64,000 nt of DNA from Solimonas thermocellulolyticum (GCF_040327995.1 NZ_JBEPIJ010000002.1:124001-188000); one strand, 5' to 3'; positions 1 to 9,535 are shown, counted from the first letter of the stretch. Notes: generated by a model not told the origin, from the sequence alone. Made by a program: numbers and translations.

Positions 1-1
1 C

Positions 2-1201
2 GGCGAGGCTTACCGGGGTTCGATCGAGCCGCGCGATGATCTGCGGCTCGTCTCGCGCGCCGAGTTTCTCGCGTTGCCGCCGGCCGCTGACGCGCCGCTG
101 CAGCCGGACGAGGATCCACGTGCGATCGCGGTGCAGCTCTTCACCAGCGGCACGACCGGCAAGCCCAAGGCCGCGATCCTGCGCCACGAGAACCTGATGT
201 CCTACATCATGGGCACGGTCGAGTTCGCCAGCGCCGATGCGACCGATGCGATCGTGGTGACGGTGCCGCCGTATCACATCGCCGGCATCTCGGCGGTGCT
301 GTCGAGCACCTGGGCGTGCCGGCGCATCGTCCTGCTCGAAAATTTCGAGCCTCGTGCCTGGCTCGATGCGATGCGCAGCGAATCCGTCAGCAACGCGTTT
401 CTGGTGCCGACGATGCTGCAGCGCGTGGTCGAGTATCTCGACGCGCTCGGCGAGTCGCCCAAGCTGCCGGCGCTGCGCGCGCTCGCCTACGGCGGCGGCA
501 AGATGCCGCTGTCGACGATCACGCGGGCGATGGCGCTGTTCCCGGACGTCGACTTCACCAACGCCTACGGCCTGACCGAGACCAGTTCCACGATCGCCGT
601 GCTCGGCCCCGAGGATCATCGCGCCGCCGCCGTCAGTGATGATCCGAAGATCCGCCGCCGGCTCGGCTCGGTGGGCAAGCCGGCCGCAGTCGAGATCCAG
701 ATCCGCGACGAAAGCGGCAAGGTCCTCGGCGCCGAAGAAGCCGGCCTGGTGTTCGTGCGCGGGCCCCAAGTGTCGGGCGAGTACGAATCGCTCGGCAGCC
801 AGCTCGATGCCGACGGCTGGTTCTGCACGCGCGATCGCGGCTATCTCGACGCCGATGGCTATCTGTATCTCGACGGCCGTGCCGACGATGTCATCGTTCG
901 CGGTGGCGAGAACATCTCGCCCGGCGAGATCGAGGACGTGCTGCTGACCCATCCCGCGGTCGCCGACTGCGCCTGCGTGGCGATCCCCGACGAGCAGTGG
1001 GGCGAGGCGGTCGCCGCCGCCGTCGTGCTCAAGCCGGATGCCAGGGTCGAGCCTGCCGAGCTGCAGGATCTGGTGAAGGCCCGGCTGCGCTCCTCGCGTG
1101 TGCCGCAGACCATCGTGTTCAAGGACAGCCTGCCGTACAACGAGACCGGCAAGGTGTTGCGTCGCGTGATCCGACAGGAGTTCGCCCAGTGTTCACGGTA
1201 G
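2..1201 (+). CDS. Acyl-CoA synthetase, AMP-binding family (5'-truncated by window edge)
   Basis: Class I adenylate-forming enzyme that activates a carboxylic acid to acyl-AMP and then acyl-CoA. The reading frame is open from base 2, so the N-terminus lies outside the window; about 399 residues remain. Visible motifs are the phosphate loop TSGTTGKPK near the start, YGLTET in the middle, the GWFCTRDRGY stretch with the hinge region, and RGGENISPGEIED. The catalytic lysine lies in NETGKVLRR near the C-terminus. The substrate cannot be read from sequence. The stop overlaps the start of the SRPBCC gene by 13 bases, and two more acyl-CoA/hydrolase-type genes follow, so it probably belongs to a catabolic operon. 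Family assignment is secure; chain-length or steroid specificity is open. Confidence 0.93.
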   Translation, partial: GEAYRGSIEPRDDLRLVSRAEFLALPPAADAPLQPDEDPRAIAVQLFTSGTTGKPKAAILRHENLMSYIMGTVEFASADATDAIVVTVPPYHIAGISAVLSSTWACRRIVLLENFEPRAWLDAMRSESVSNAFLVPTMLQRVVEYLDALGESPKLPALRALAYGGGKMPLSTITRAMALFPDVDFTNAYGLTETSSTIAVLGPEDHRAAAVSDDPKIRRRLGSVGKPAAVEIQIRDESGKVLGAEEAGLVFVRGPQVSGEYESLGSQLDADGWFCTRDRGYLDADGYLYLDGRADDVIVRGGENISPGEIEDVLLTHPAVADCACVAIPDEQWGEAVAAAVVLKPDARVEPAELQDLVKARLRSSRVPQTIVFKDSLPYNETGKVLRRVIRQEFAQCSR

Positions 1202-1629
1202 ACCGCACGCTGGACATCGATGCGCCGGCCGATGTGGTCTGGCAGGTGCTCACCGACTTTGCGCACTACGGCGAGTGGAATCCCTTTGTACCCGAGGCGC
1301 GCTGCGAGCTGCGCCCGGGCGGGGCGATCGAGATGCAGGTGAAGCTGCGGGACAAGCCACAATTCCAGCGCGAGTGGGTTCACAGCGTCGGGCCGGGCCA
1401 GACCTTCAGCTACCGCATGAAGCCGGTGCCGCTGGGCGCGCTGCGCAGCGAACGCGTGCAGATGCTCCAAGCGCTGGGGCCGAACCGCACGCGCTATATC
1501 TCGCACTTCGAGCTCGCCGGCTGGCTGCAGCCGCTGGTCAGCGCGATCTTCGGCGAGGCCATGCGCCAAGGCTTCGAGGCGATGGCGCTGGGCTTGAAGC
1601 GCCAGGCCGAGGCCAAGGCGCGCCGCTGA
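1189..1629 (+). CDS. SRPBCC (START-like) domain protein
   Basis: A 146-residue protein of the SRPBCC/polyketide-cyclase-like superfamily, which forms a helix-grip pocket for hydrophobic ligands. It opens with the typical VDRTLDIDAPADVVWQVL and continues with FAHYGEWNPF, the usual start of this fold. I chose the GTG at 1189 because ACAGGAG lies eight bases upstream and the fold begins at once; the gene then overlaps the synthetase by 13 bases, which suggests translational coupling. The role is unknown. In a cluster with an acyl-CoA synthetase and a CoA-transferase it could bind or shuttle a hydrophobic substrate; that is inference only. Confidence 0.8.
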   Translation: MFTVDRTLDIDAPADVVWQVLTDFAHYGEWNPFVPEARCELRPGGAIEMQVKLRDKPQFQREWVHSVGPGQTFSYRMKPVPLGALRSERVQMLQALGPNRTRYISHFELAGWLQPLVSAIFGEAMRQGFEAMALGLKRQAEAKARR

Positions 1630-1658
1630 AGCGGCGGCGAATCTGCTGTACTTGCGGC

Positions 1659-3029
1659 ATGGTCGCGCCGCAGGCCGAGGTCGAGCACACCGCGAGCCGT
1701 TACGCGGCGGCGTTGCTGCGCGCGCTGGGGCGCGCGGACGTCGCAGCGGCCGTCGCGCCGCGGCATCCGGCCGTGGCCGCGGCGCGCTGCGGCCTTTTGG
1801 CGCTGACCGGACCGAGCGAGGCGCCGCCGCGGCTCTGCCCGGCGCCGCTCGCCGCCTGCGCGGACGGCGCGCTGGCGGCGCTGGCCGCGCTCGCGCCGCC
1901 GCGGGCCTTGGATGATCTTTGCGGCGCCGCGCTGCTGACCGAACGTGCCGCGATCTTCGGTCATGCGCGGCGCGGCCGCGTCTCGCCCGGCGGCAGCGCG
2001 CGTCTGCTCGACACGCGCGACGGCGCCGTCGCGCTCAATCTTCCGCGCGACGACGACTGGACGCTACTGCCGGCGCTGCTCGAACGGGAGATCGCGCTCG
2101 ACTGGCCGGCGCTGGCGGCCGCGGTACGCGACACCACGATGCACGAGTTGGTCGAGCGCGGCCGCGAGCTCGGGCTGGCGATCGCGCCCGTCGTGCCGGC
2201 GCCGCTGCGCCGAGCGCTCCTCGCCGTCCCGGCGAGGAACGAGCCAGCGGACGAAGTGCGCAGGCAGCGACGCCAGGATTCGCATCCGCGCGTGCTCGAC
2301 CTTTCGTCGCTGTGGGCCGGCCCGCTGTGCAGCCATCTGCTGCAGCGCTGCGGCGCCGACGTGGTCAAGCTCGAAAGCACGCGCCGGCCGGACGGCGCGC
2401 GCAACGGTCCCGCAACGTTCTTCGATCTGCTGAACGCCGGCAAGCGCAGCGTCGCGCTCGACTTTGCCAGCGACGACGGCCGCGCGCGTCTGCGTGAGCT
2501 CATATCGAGGGCCGACATCGTCATCGAGGCCTCGCGGCCGCGTGCGCTGCGCCAGCTCGGCATCGACGCCGAGGCGATCGTCGCAAAGCGGCCGCACCTG
2601 ACCTGGATCAGCCTCACCGGCTACGGCCGCGGCGCGCCGCAGGAACAGTGGATCGCCTACGGTGACGACGCCGGCGTGGCTGGAGGGCTCGCGTATCTGA
2701 TGCGCCAGGTGCACGGTGCGCCGATGTTCGTCGGCGATGCGATCGCCGATCCGCTCGCCGGCCTGCACGCGGCGCTCGCCGCCTGGGCCGGCTGGTGCGC
2801 GGGCGGCGGTGGTCTGGTGTCGATCGCGCTGGTCGATGTCGTGCGCCAGATCGTCGGCTTCGAGGCGCCGGCGGATGCCGCCGGCTGGCGCCAGCGGGCG
2901 CGCGACTGGGCCGATGCGCTCGGGTCTGATGACATCCGCGCGCCGCAGGCACGCCGCGCAGCGGCGCGCGCGCCAGCGCTGGGCGCCGACAATGCGCGCG
3001 TGTTCGCGGACTGGGGCATCGCATGCTGA
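1659..3029 (+). CDS. Family III CoA-transferase (CaiB/BaiF-like) with rearranged N-terminal extension
   Basis: 456 residues, from ATG 1659. The C-terminal half starts with the family signature VLDLSSLWAGPLCSHLL near residue 205, followed by GADVVKLES. A candidate catalytic aspartate sits in GDAIADPLAG near residue 364, where the family nucleophile is expected. The first ~200 residues are not a standard CaiB N-terminus. They contain ELVERGRELGLAIAPV, which resembles the segment normally found towards the C-terminus (EAAGVP-APV type). The protein therefore looks like a permuted or partly duplicated CaiB chain. It probably moves CoA between acyl donors and acceptors; substrates are unknown. It overlaps the amidohydrolase start by seven bases (ATGCTGA). 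Confidence 0.8.
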   Translation: MVAPQAEVEHTASRYAAALLRALGRADVAAAVAPRHPAVAAARCGLLALTGPSEAPPRLCPAPLAACADGALAALAALAPPRALDDLCGAALLTERAAIFGHARRGRVSPGGSARLLDTRDGAVALNLPRDDDWTLLPALLEREIALDWPALAAAVRDTTMHELVERGRELGLAIAPVVPAPLRRALLAVPARNEPADEVRRQRRQDSHPRVLDLSSLWAGPLCSHLLQRCGADVVKLESTRRPDGARNGPATFFDLLNAGKRSVALDFASDDGRARLRELISRADIVIEASRPRALRQLGIDAEAIVAKRPHLTWISLTGYGRGAPQEQWIAYGDDAGVAGGLAYLMRQVHGAPMFVGDAIADPLAGLHAALAAWAGWCAGGGGLVSIALVDVVRQIVGFEAPADAAGWRQRARDWADALGSDDIRAPQARRAAARAPALGADNARVFADWGIAC

Positions 3030-4432
3030 TCCGCGCCGCCGAGATCGACGGTCGCCGGCTCGACGTGCGCATCGCCGGTGCACGCATCGCCGAGATCGGC
3101 GAGGCGCTGATCGCCACCGCCGGTGCGCAGGTGATCGACGCCGATGGCGCCGCGCTGCTGCCGGGCCTGCACGATCACCACATCCATCTGCGTGCACTCG
3201 CCGCGGCGCGCGCCTCGGTCGACTGCGGTCCGCCCAAGGTGCGCGATGCGGCAGGGCTGGCGGAGGCGCTGCGCGCCGCCGATGCGCGCCTCGAAGCCGG
3301 CGCCTGGCTGCGCGGCATCGGCTATCACGAGTCGGTGATGGGCGAGCTCGATCGCGCCGCGCTCGACGCGCTGCTGCCGCAGCGGCCGCTGCGCATCCAG
3401 CACCGCAGCGGCCGGCTGTGGGTGTTCAACAGCGCGGCGATCGAGCGGCTCGCGCCGGATGCCGCGGCGCCGCTGGATCGGCGCCGCGGGCATCTGCTCG
3501 ATTCCGACGACTGGCTGCGCGCACGCCTGCGCACGCAGCCGCCGTCGCTGCGCGCGATCAGCCTTGAGCTCGCCGCCCATGGCGTCACCGGCGTCACCGA
3601 CACCACCCATCACAACGGCCCCGCGGCGCTCGCCGACTTTGCCGCGGCGCGCGCGCGCGGTGAGCTGTTGCAGCGGGTGCGCGTGATGGGCGATGCGCGA
3701 CTGGACGATGAAACCGATCGCGCCGGCGCGGAGCGTGGCGAGCACAAGTTCCATCTGCACGAGCACGCGCTGCCGGCGCTCGATGCGTTGATCGACGCGA
3801 TCCGCCGCAGCCACGATCACGGCCGCGGCTGTGCCTTTCATTGCGTGACGCGCACCGAGCTGGTGTTCGCGCTGGCGGCGCTGCGGGCGGCCGGGGTCTG
3901 GCGCGACCGCATCGAGCATGCCGCGGTCGCGCCGCCGGAGCTGGTCGAGGACATCGCCGCGCTGGGGCTCACCGTCGTCACCCAGCCGGGCTTCATCGCC
4001 GCGCGCGGCGACGATTATCTGCGCGAGGTCGAGCGCGAGGACCAGCCGTGGCTCTACCGCCTGCGCGGCTTCGTCGATGCCGGCGTGCCGCTGGCGCTGT
4101 CCACCGATGCGCCGTACACCGATGCCGATCCCTGGGCCGCGATCGCCGCCGCGGCCACGCGGCGCACCACCAGCGGCGCGGTGCTCGGCGCCGGCGAGGC
4201 TTTATCGCCGGCAGAGGCGCTCGCGCGTTTTCTGACGCCGGCCGCGCAGCCTGGGGGCAACGCGCGCCGTCTGCGCCCCGGGGTCTGCGCCGACCTGTGT
4301 CTGCTCGACCGCGGACTAGCCGAGGCGCTGCGCGATCCGGCCGCGGTGCGCGTGCGCGCCTGTGTCATCGACGGCGCGCTGGTGTACCGCGCGGGCGGCG
4401 GCACGTCGCCGCAAGCAAAGCAAGCCCAATAG
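3023..4432 (+). CDS. Metal-dependent amidohydrolase (YtcJ-like, amidohydrolase 3 type)
   Basis: 469-residue TIM-barrel amidohydrolase. The N-terminal beta-sandwich is followed by LLPGLHDHHIHL, carrying the HxH metal ligands. TDTTHHN and FHCVTRTEL supply further candidate ligands, and LALSTDAPYTDADPW holds the late aspartate that polarises the nucleophilic water. The substrate is not predictable; members hydrolyse amides, cyclic amides or ring systems. It is translationally coupled to the CoA-transferase gene, so hydrolytic opening of an activated intermediate is a reasonable but untested idea. Its last 117 bases overlap the convergent M36 peptidase gene. Confidence 0.85.
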   Translation: MLIRAAEIDGRRLDVRIAGARIAEIGEALIATAGAQVIDADGAALLPGLHDHHIHLRALAAARASVDCGPPKVRDAAGLAEALRAADARLEAGAWLRGIGYHESVMGELDRAALDALLPQRPLRIQHRSGRLWVFNSAAIERLAPDAAAPLDRRRGHLLDSDDWLRARLRTQPPSLRAISLELAAHGVTGVTDTTHHNGPAALADFAAARARGELLQRVRVMGDARLDDETDRAGAERGEHKFHLHEHALPALDALIDAIRRSHDHGRGCAFHCVTRTELVFALAALRAAGVWRDRIEHAAVAPPELVEDIAALGLTVVTQPGFIAARGDDYLREVEREDQPWLYRLRGFVDAGVPLALSTDAPYTDADPWAAIAAAATRRTTSGAVLGAGEALSPAEALARFLTPAAQPGGNARRLRPGVCADLCLLDRGLAEALRDPAAVRVRACVIDGALVYRAGGGTSPQAKQAQ

Positions 4433-7400
4433 CGCCAGCAGCGCCCCGGCGCCGAAGGCGCCGCCGAAACGGCCGCGATCGGGCTCGCCGCCGGGCGCAC
4501 CGCCGCCATCGCCGCCGTCATCGGCCTTGCACGCAAAGGCGCTGAAGTCCTCGACCACACCGACCAGGTCGGTGCTCGAGCGCGACGGCGCGATCGCGTT
4601 CAAGCCCATGCCGCGCTTGGCGAAGCCGCCCGAGCAGGCGGCGTAGTCGTCGTAGTCGCTGGCGAGCACCACCGCGAGCACGGCGTCGCGGCCCTCGGTG
4701 TAGGTCGCGTCCGCCGGCGTCATCTTGAAGCCGCCGATGATGTAGTCCTTCATGCGGCGCTGCGCCTCGTCGAAGGGGTGGCGGGCGAGCAGCGCGGCGT
4801 AGCACTCCCACATGGCGTTGGCCCAGATCTCGCCGGCGTTGTGCACGGCGGAGTTGCTCGTGCCGGGGCCGCCGTCGGGGGTCGGCTCGCCGTCGGCGAT
4901 GTGGCGGAAGGTGAACGCGTTCTTGGCGAAGTCGGTCGAGTAGGGCACGCGCCGGATGCCGCTAAAGAAATTGTTGCTCACGTACCACGCCAGACCGTAG
5001 GCGCCCTGGTAGGCGTCGTTGCCAGGGACCAGGCGGTCGTCCGCGCGTACCGAGAACATCAGGCTGTCGATGTCGCCCCAGCCCTCGCTCATCGCGCTCG
5101 ACTGCTGGTTGCTCGAATCGGTCAGGCGATGGTGGACGTAGTGGAAGAACTCGTGCGCGATGATCTGGTTGTCGAGCGTGCCGTCGAGATCGATCGAGGG
5201 CTCGCGCTGCAGGTGCATGGTCACCGTCGCACCGGCGGCGAGCTGTGCCTTGAGCGCCTCGCCGTCGGCCTTGCGGATCATCACCGCCGGGATCTGGTAG
5301 ATCGGGTCGGTGGGGCTGGCACCGGCGTTGATGGGGATGTCGCCGTTGCCCATCGAGATCGGATCACCGTCGGCGTTGTTGACCACGATCAGCGCCTGCG
5401 CGCCGGAGAGCAGCGCATGCTGGGCCTTGGTGGTGAAGTTGCAGTTGCCACGGTCGATCAGCGCGATGTTGCCGGCCAGCGCCGGGTCCGGCAGCGCCGG
5501 CACCGCCGGCGGCGGCAGCGGCAGGCCCGGGTCGGGCACTGCCTCGCCGCAGCCGTCGCTCGCGGCCACGCCCTCGGACTCGCTCGCCAGCACCAGCGTG
5601 CCGTCGATGCTGTACTCGGTCGGACCGAATGCGGCGGCGGCGAACTTGAGCGGCTCGCCCTGCACCGGGCCGGTCTGGCGCACCTCGCCGACGGTGATGC
5701 CGTCGAACAGGTATTGCTGCATCACCGGCGAGCTGCCGTCGGCCGGCGTCGCCATGTTGGCGTTGTTGCGCCCCGAGCCGTCCTGGCCTTGCGCCAGGAT
5801 CGGATCGCCGTCGACGCCGCCGCGGCCGTAGTTGTCGCGCTGCGCGTTGCCGGCGGCCTCGTCGAAGCCGTGGTTGTACCACCAGTCGTGCAGCCAGTTG
5901 TTCATGAAGAACAGGTTCACCACCGCCGCCGCCTGGGCGTTGGCGGTCGCGGGGTCCTCGTCGGCCTCGAGCGGGTAGTCGAAGCTGCGGTCGCCGGTCG
6001 TGGTCGCGCGCAGTTCGAGCTCCGGCACGCAGGAGTTCACCGGCGGCGGCACCGCGAGGCCCACCGACGGCAGGTCGATGTTGTCGAGGCAGGCATCGAC
6101 GTTGTTGCCGGTCGTGGTCGTGGCGTCGTCGGCGAGCCAGGGATCGCCGGTGACGATGCCCGCATGCTCCAGCGTGACGAGCTGCGTGGGTGCGCCGGTG
6201 CGCGTGATCGGATCGTTCGGCGCGCTGCCGGGGAACGGCGCATAGGCGTTGCCAAGCGGCGCGTCGTAGGGCTGGTACGGCGGCGTGGCATCGGCGAAGA
6301 CGCGGTAGGTGAAGGCGGCGTCCGACTTCAAGTTCTTGCGATGCAGGATGCGCAGGTCGTTGGCGGAGACCACCAGCGCGTAGGCGCTCAGGTCGTGATT
6401 GGCCTTGGCGCGCGCGAACAACTCGACGTGGTAGGCCGGGATCAAGCCGCCGCGCTGCGGATACCACACGCGGCGCACGCGCGGTGCGCGCTCGAAGGCG
6501 TGGCTGCCAGCGAGCGCCGGCATCGAGAACAGGGTCCAGTCGCCGCGCACTTCGGTTGGCCGCAGCAGTGCCGCATCGACGGCGCCGCCGAGGCTGGCCC
6601 AGGCCGCGGCGATGGCCTGCGGCGCGCTGTGGGCGAAGCTCAGCGTGGAAACGAGCGCCGGGTCGTAATCCGTCGCGAAGTAGCCGGAGACGGCGATCGG
6701 CTTGTAGCGGCGATCGAGCAGCACGTTGAGCGAGCGGTAGAAGACCTCGATGCCGCCGACGCGCTGGCGCAGGCGCACCACGGCCGGACCGTTGCCGTTG
6801 AACTGCGCGTCGCTGACCTGCGCCTCGTCGATCATCGCGGCGGTTAGGCGCAGGTGCTTGGCCTCGCTGCGCAGGTGCGCACGCGCATGCGCGATCAAAA
6901 GCTCGCGTTCGGTCAGCGCGCCGACGGCGGCGACCGGCGCATCCTGCTTCGCCCACAGGAAGGTCGGTTTGCCCAGGCTGCGGTCGTAGAGCGCGGCCTG
7001 GTGGCGGCCGTGCAGATCGACCACCGGATAAGCGACGCCGGCGTTGGCGAGGCTGAACACGTCGAAGTTGGCCAGCCCCGGCAGCTCCTGGTCCTTGAGT
7101 CCCCCGAAGCCCGAGGCCAGGGTGGAATGCGCCAGCGCCTTGCTCGGTGCCGGCACACAGGAAGCGGGTGCCAACGCCGTCAGCGTCAGGCGGCCGCGGT
7201 AAGGCGTCGGCTGCGAGGCGATGAACGGACAGGCGACGATGCTGTAGACCCCGGCCTCGGGATTGTTGACGCCGACGTTCTCCTCGGGGCTGCCGCCGTC
7301 GCTGTAGCCGACCATCTCGCCGTCGCGGTAGACCGCGAGCACCAGGTCGGGGTCGGTGAACAGGCCGGCCGGATCCGGTGTGCCTTCGTCCCATTCGATG

Positions 7401-7696
7401 TGGAACTCGGCGGTGACGGTCAGCCCGTCGTAAACGCCCTCAGGCACCGTCAGCTGGATGACGTGCGTGTCGTCGACGCCGCCATCGAGGCAGGGGACCG
7501 GCGCATCGACCACGCCGCCGGTGGTGCCGATGCCGGAGACGCCGGGCAGCGCCGTGCCGGTCCATTCGGCGACGACGGACTCGCCGGGCGCGCTCGGGAC
7601 GCTGACATCCTGGGAGGCCGGATCGGCCGCTTGCGCGAGGCCACCCAGCAGACTCGCCGCGACCAGCGCGGCGCGGCGGACGAGGGGATGAGGCAT
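4316..7696 (-). CDS. Secreted M36 (fungalysin-type) metallopeptidase with PA domain and GlyGly-CTERM-like tail
   Basis: 1126 residues. A signal peptide (residues 1-23, ending LAQAADP) precedes a beta-rich N-terminal region and a fungalysin-type propeptide. A protease-associated (PA) domain (IALIDRGNCNFTTKA) lies just before the zinc site HEFFH at residues 848-852, and EGWGD supplies the third ligand. The C-terminus has an acidic/glycine-rich linker, then GGAFGAGALLALLGLL and an arginine cluster: the layout of GlyGly-CTERM proteins processed by rhombosortase and released at the surface. Unusually, 28 residues follow the arginines and overlap the convergent amidohydrolase gene. It is an extracellular protease, probably nutritional. 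No rhombosortase gene is in the window. Confidence 0.9.
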   Translation of the reverse strand: MPHPLVRRAALVAASLLGGLAQAADPASQDVSVPSAPGESVVAEWTGTALPGVSGIGTTGGVVDAPVPCLDGGVDDTHVIQLTVPEGVYDGLTVTAEFHIEWDEGTPDPAGLFTDPDLVLAVYRDGEMVGYSDGGSPEENVGVNNPEAGVYSIVACPFIASQPTPYRGRLTLTALAPASCVPAPSKALAHSTLASGFGGLKDQELPGLANFDVFSLANAGVAYPVVDLHGRHQAALYDRSLGKPTFLWAKQDAPVAAVGALTERELLIAHARAHLRSEAKHLRLTAAMIDEAQVSDAQFNGNGPAVVRLRQRVGGIEVFYRSLNVLLDRRYKPIAVSGYFATDYDPALVSTLSFAHSAPQAIAAAWASLGGAVDAALLRPTEVRGDWTLFSMPALAGSHAFERAPRVRRVWYPQRGGLIPAYHVELFARAKANHDLSAYALVVSANDLRILHRKNLKSDAAFTYRVFADATPPYQPYDAPLGNAYAPFPGSAPNDPITRTGAPTQLVTLEHAGIVTGDPWLADDATTTTGNNVDACLDNIDLPSVGLAVPPPVNSCVPELELRATTTGDRSFDYPLEADEDPATANAQAAAVVNLFFMNNWLHDWWYNHGFDEAAGNAQRDNYGRGGVDGDPILAQGQDGSGRNNANMATPADGSSPVMQQYLFDGITVGEVRQTGPVQGEPLKFAAAAFGPTEYSIDGTLVLASESEGVAASDGCGEAVPDPGLPLPPPAVPALPDPALAGNIALIDRGNCNFTTKAQHALLSGAQALIVVNNADGDPISMGNGDIPINAGASPTDPIYQIPAVMIRKADGEALKAQLAAGATVTMHLQREPSIDLDGTLDNQIIAHEFFHYVHHRLTDSSNQQSSAMSEGWGDIDSLMFSVRADDRLVPGNDAYQGAYGLAWYVSNNFFSGIRRVPYSTDFAKNAFTFRHIADGEPTPDGGPGTSNSAVHNAGEIWANAMWECYAALLARHPFDEAQRRMKDYIIGGFKMTPADATYTEGRDAVLAVVLASDYDDYAACSGGFAKRGMGLNAIAPSRSSTDLVGVVEDFSAFACKADDGGDGGGAPGGEPDRGRFGGAFGAGALLALLGLLCLRRRAAARAVHQRAVDDTGAHAHRGRIAQRLG

Positions 7697-7837
7697 GGTG
7701 CACGAACCTCTTGGGCGATGCGGCGTCCGTGCCGGGACGGGGGATGCCCGGTCTTGGCGGGTCGGCCGTCATCCTACGCCAGGTCCGCCTCGGCGGACGA
7801 GTGGGTAATCCTCCACGGCCCGCCGCCACGCGATCGT

Positions 7838-8395
7838 TTAGATCAGCGCTCGCCCGGCGATCCACGGATGCAGGAAGATCAAGAGCGCGCTGATCAAAAG
7901 TCCGGCGATGGCGCTGAGCACGGTCTTGCCGGCGCCGACCGGCGCCGGCTTGACCCAGGCGCCGTCACGGCGGTTGATGAAGATCACTTCGAGCACCGCC
8001 CAGGCGAGCAGGCCGCCGAACAGGATGATCGAGCGCGTCTCGCCGTTGGCCAGCAGATGGGCGACGGCCCACAGCTTCACGCCGGTGAGCTGCGGGTGCC
8101 GGATGATGCGCTTGATGTCGGTGGGCGCCCGCGCGCTGATGAACAGGATCACCGCGATCGGCACCAGCAGCATGGTCGCGTGGCGCATGCCCGGCGGCGG
8201 CAGCCACAGACTGGTCGGCGGCATCGCGCGCCAGCCGAACACGATCAACAGCAGCGCCGCGACCAGCGCCAGCGAGAACAGGCCCTTGTACGGATTCAAG
8301 CCGATGCGCTCGATCAGCGCGCGGCGGGCAGCGGGCGCGAGCGCGACGGACAGATGGATCGCGGCCCACAGAAAGACGCCGAGCGTCAGCAGCAT
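7838..8395 (-). CDS. NnrU family integral membrane protein
   Basis: 185 residues with about five to six hydrophobic segments and the NnrU-type sequences NPYKGLFSL, RHPQLTGVKLWAVAHLLANG and LFGGLLAWAVLEV. NnrU was first noted near nitrite/nitric oxide reductase genes, and the family is related to NnrU/MddA-like membrane methyltransferases; its biochemical role is uncertain. No denitrification gene is nearby. It lies downstream of the glycosyltransferases on the same strand, 87 bases after the GT4 stop, and upstream of the M36 peptidase. Confidence 0.85.
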   Translation of the reverse strand: MLLTLGVFLWAAIHLSVALAPAARRALIERIGLNPYKGLFSLALVAALLLIVFGWRAMPPTSLWLPPPGMRHATMLLVPIAVILFISARAPTDIKRIIRHPQLTGVKLWAVAHLLANGETRSIILFGGLLAWAVLEVIFINRRDGAWVKPAPVGAGKTVLSAIAGLLISALLIFLHPWIAGRALI

Positions 8396-8482
8396 GTCGG
8401 TCTCCGCTTGCGTTGGGTGCTGGCGATGACGCCCAGCATAGCGGCATGCGCGTGCGAGCGGAACGAGCGGAACATGCGCCGA

Positions 8483-9523
8483 TCAGCGGGTCTTGCGCAC
8501 GCTGACCACGGGGCGTGGATGCGCGGGGCGTCGCTCGTCCGCCGTCGATAGCCGCTCGCCGCGCAAGACTCGCTCGTAGAGGGCGAGATAGCCGCGCGCC
8601 ATGTCCTCCACGCGCGACACGCGCTCGCGGCAGCGCCGCGCCCATTGCCGGCGTTGCTGCGGCGAGAACGCGAGCGCTTCGCGCACCGCCTCGCGCGCCG
8701 CGGCATAGCTGTCGACCAGCCAGCCGGTCTCGCCGTGCTGCACGAACTCCGGCAGGGCGCCGTTGGGCGTGCACAGCACCGGCGTGCCGCTCGCCATGGC
8801 TTCGAGCACCACGAGGCCCGCCGGCTCGTGCCAGTTGACGGCGTGGAACAGCACCGGTGCGCGTGCCAGAAGATCGAGCTTGATCGCGCCGTCGACGTAA
8901 CCGAGCCGCTGCACCAGACGCTGCGTCTTGATCGGATGCCGGCACCAGTGGCCCCAGACGCCGGGGCGCAGCCAGGGCGAGTATTTGCCGCTCATCTTCA
9001 GCGGCAGGTCGAGATCGAGCGCCAGATCCATCGCCGTGCGCGCGTTCTTGTGCGGCCATTCCATGCGCGCGAGGAACAGCAGATAGCGGTCTTTTTCCTC
9101 GGAGTAGCGGTAATCATCGGCGGGCACGCCGTTGCGCACGAAGCAGCGGCGGCCATGCAGACGCGCGTGCGACTCGCTGACGAACACGGTGTTGGTCAGC
9201 AGGCGCGCGTCCGGCCCGCGATTGCCGTGCTCGGTGATCAGGTACGGGACCGCGATCGCCTCCGGGTCGGGCGGCATGCGGTGCAGATGGACGACGTCAC
9301 AGTCCCGCGGGATCACCTGCGCCAACGGTGTGTCGCGATCGCATGGGATCAGCTTGGCGCCCGGCACGGCGTGCTCGATGCCGCTCGCCGCGTTGGCGAT
9401 CAGGCTCACGCGCAGACCCTGGGCGATCTGCGCACGGATCAGCCAGTACACCACGCGTTCGGTGCCGCCATAGCCCACCGGCGGGATCGGGTAGGCGGTC
9501 GGACAGTAGTGGACGATGTGCAT
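8483..9523 (-). CDS. Glycosyltransferase family 4
   Basis: 346-residue GT-B enzyme. The N-terminal glycine loop PPVGYGGTERVVYWL is the nucleotide-sugar side signature seen in GT4 proteins, and the C-terminal half has FHAVNWHEPAGLVVLEAMA, the E-x7-E retaining motif, followed by GTPVLC. It probably adds a sugar to a cell-surface glycan or the LPS outer core; donor and acceptor are unknown. It lies 12 bases downstream of the GT9 gene on the same strand and close to kdkA/waaA, which favours LPS. A short basic tail with HPRPVVSVRKTR ends the protein. Confidence 0.88.
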   Translation of the reverse strand: MHIVHYCPTAYPIPPVGYGGTERVVYWLIRAQIAQGLRVSLIANAASGIEHAVPGAKLIPCDRDTPLAQVIPRDCDVVHLHRMPPDPEAIAVPYLITEHGNRGPDARLLTNTVFVSESHARLHGRRCFVRNGVPADDYRYSEEKDRYLLFLARMEWPHKNARTAMDLALDLDLPLKMSGKYSPWLRPGVWGHWCRHPIKTQRLVQRLGYVDGAIKLDLLARAPVLFHAVNWHEPAGLVVLEAMASGTPVLCTPNGALPEFVQHGETGWLVDSYAAAREAVREALAFSPQQRRQWARRCRERVSRVEDMARGYLALYERVLRGERLSTADERRPAHPRPVVSVRKTR

Positions 9524-9535
9524 GGCGGTTTTCGA

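Noticed and set aside
4778..6847. Long plus-strand open frame (689 codons) opposite the M36 peptidase
   Set aside because: It is antisense to a gene with clear motifs, and its product is Arg/Gly/Val-rich with no recognisable domain. Such frames are expected in GC-rich DNA.
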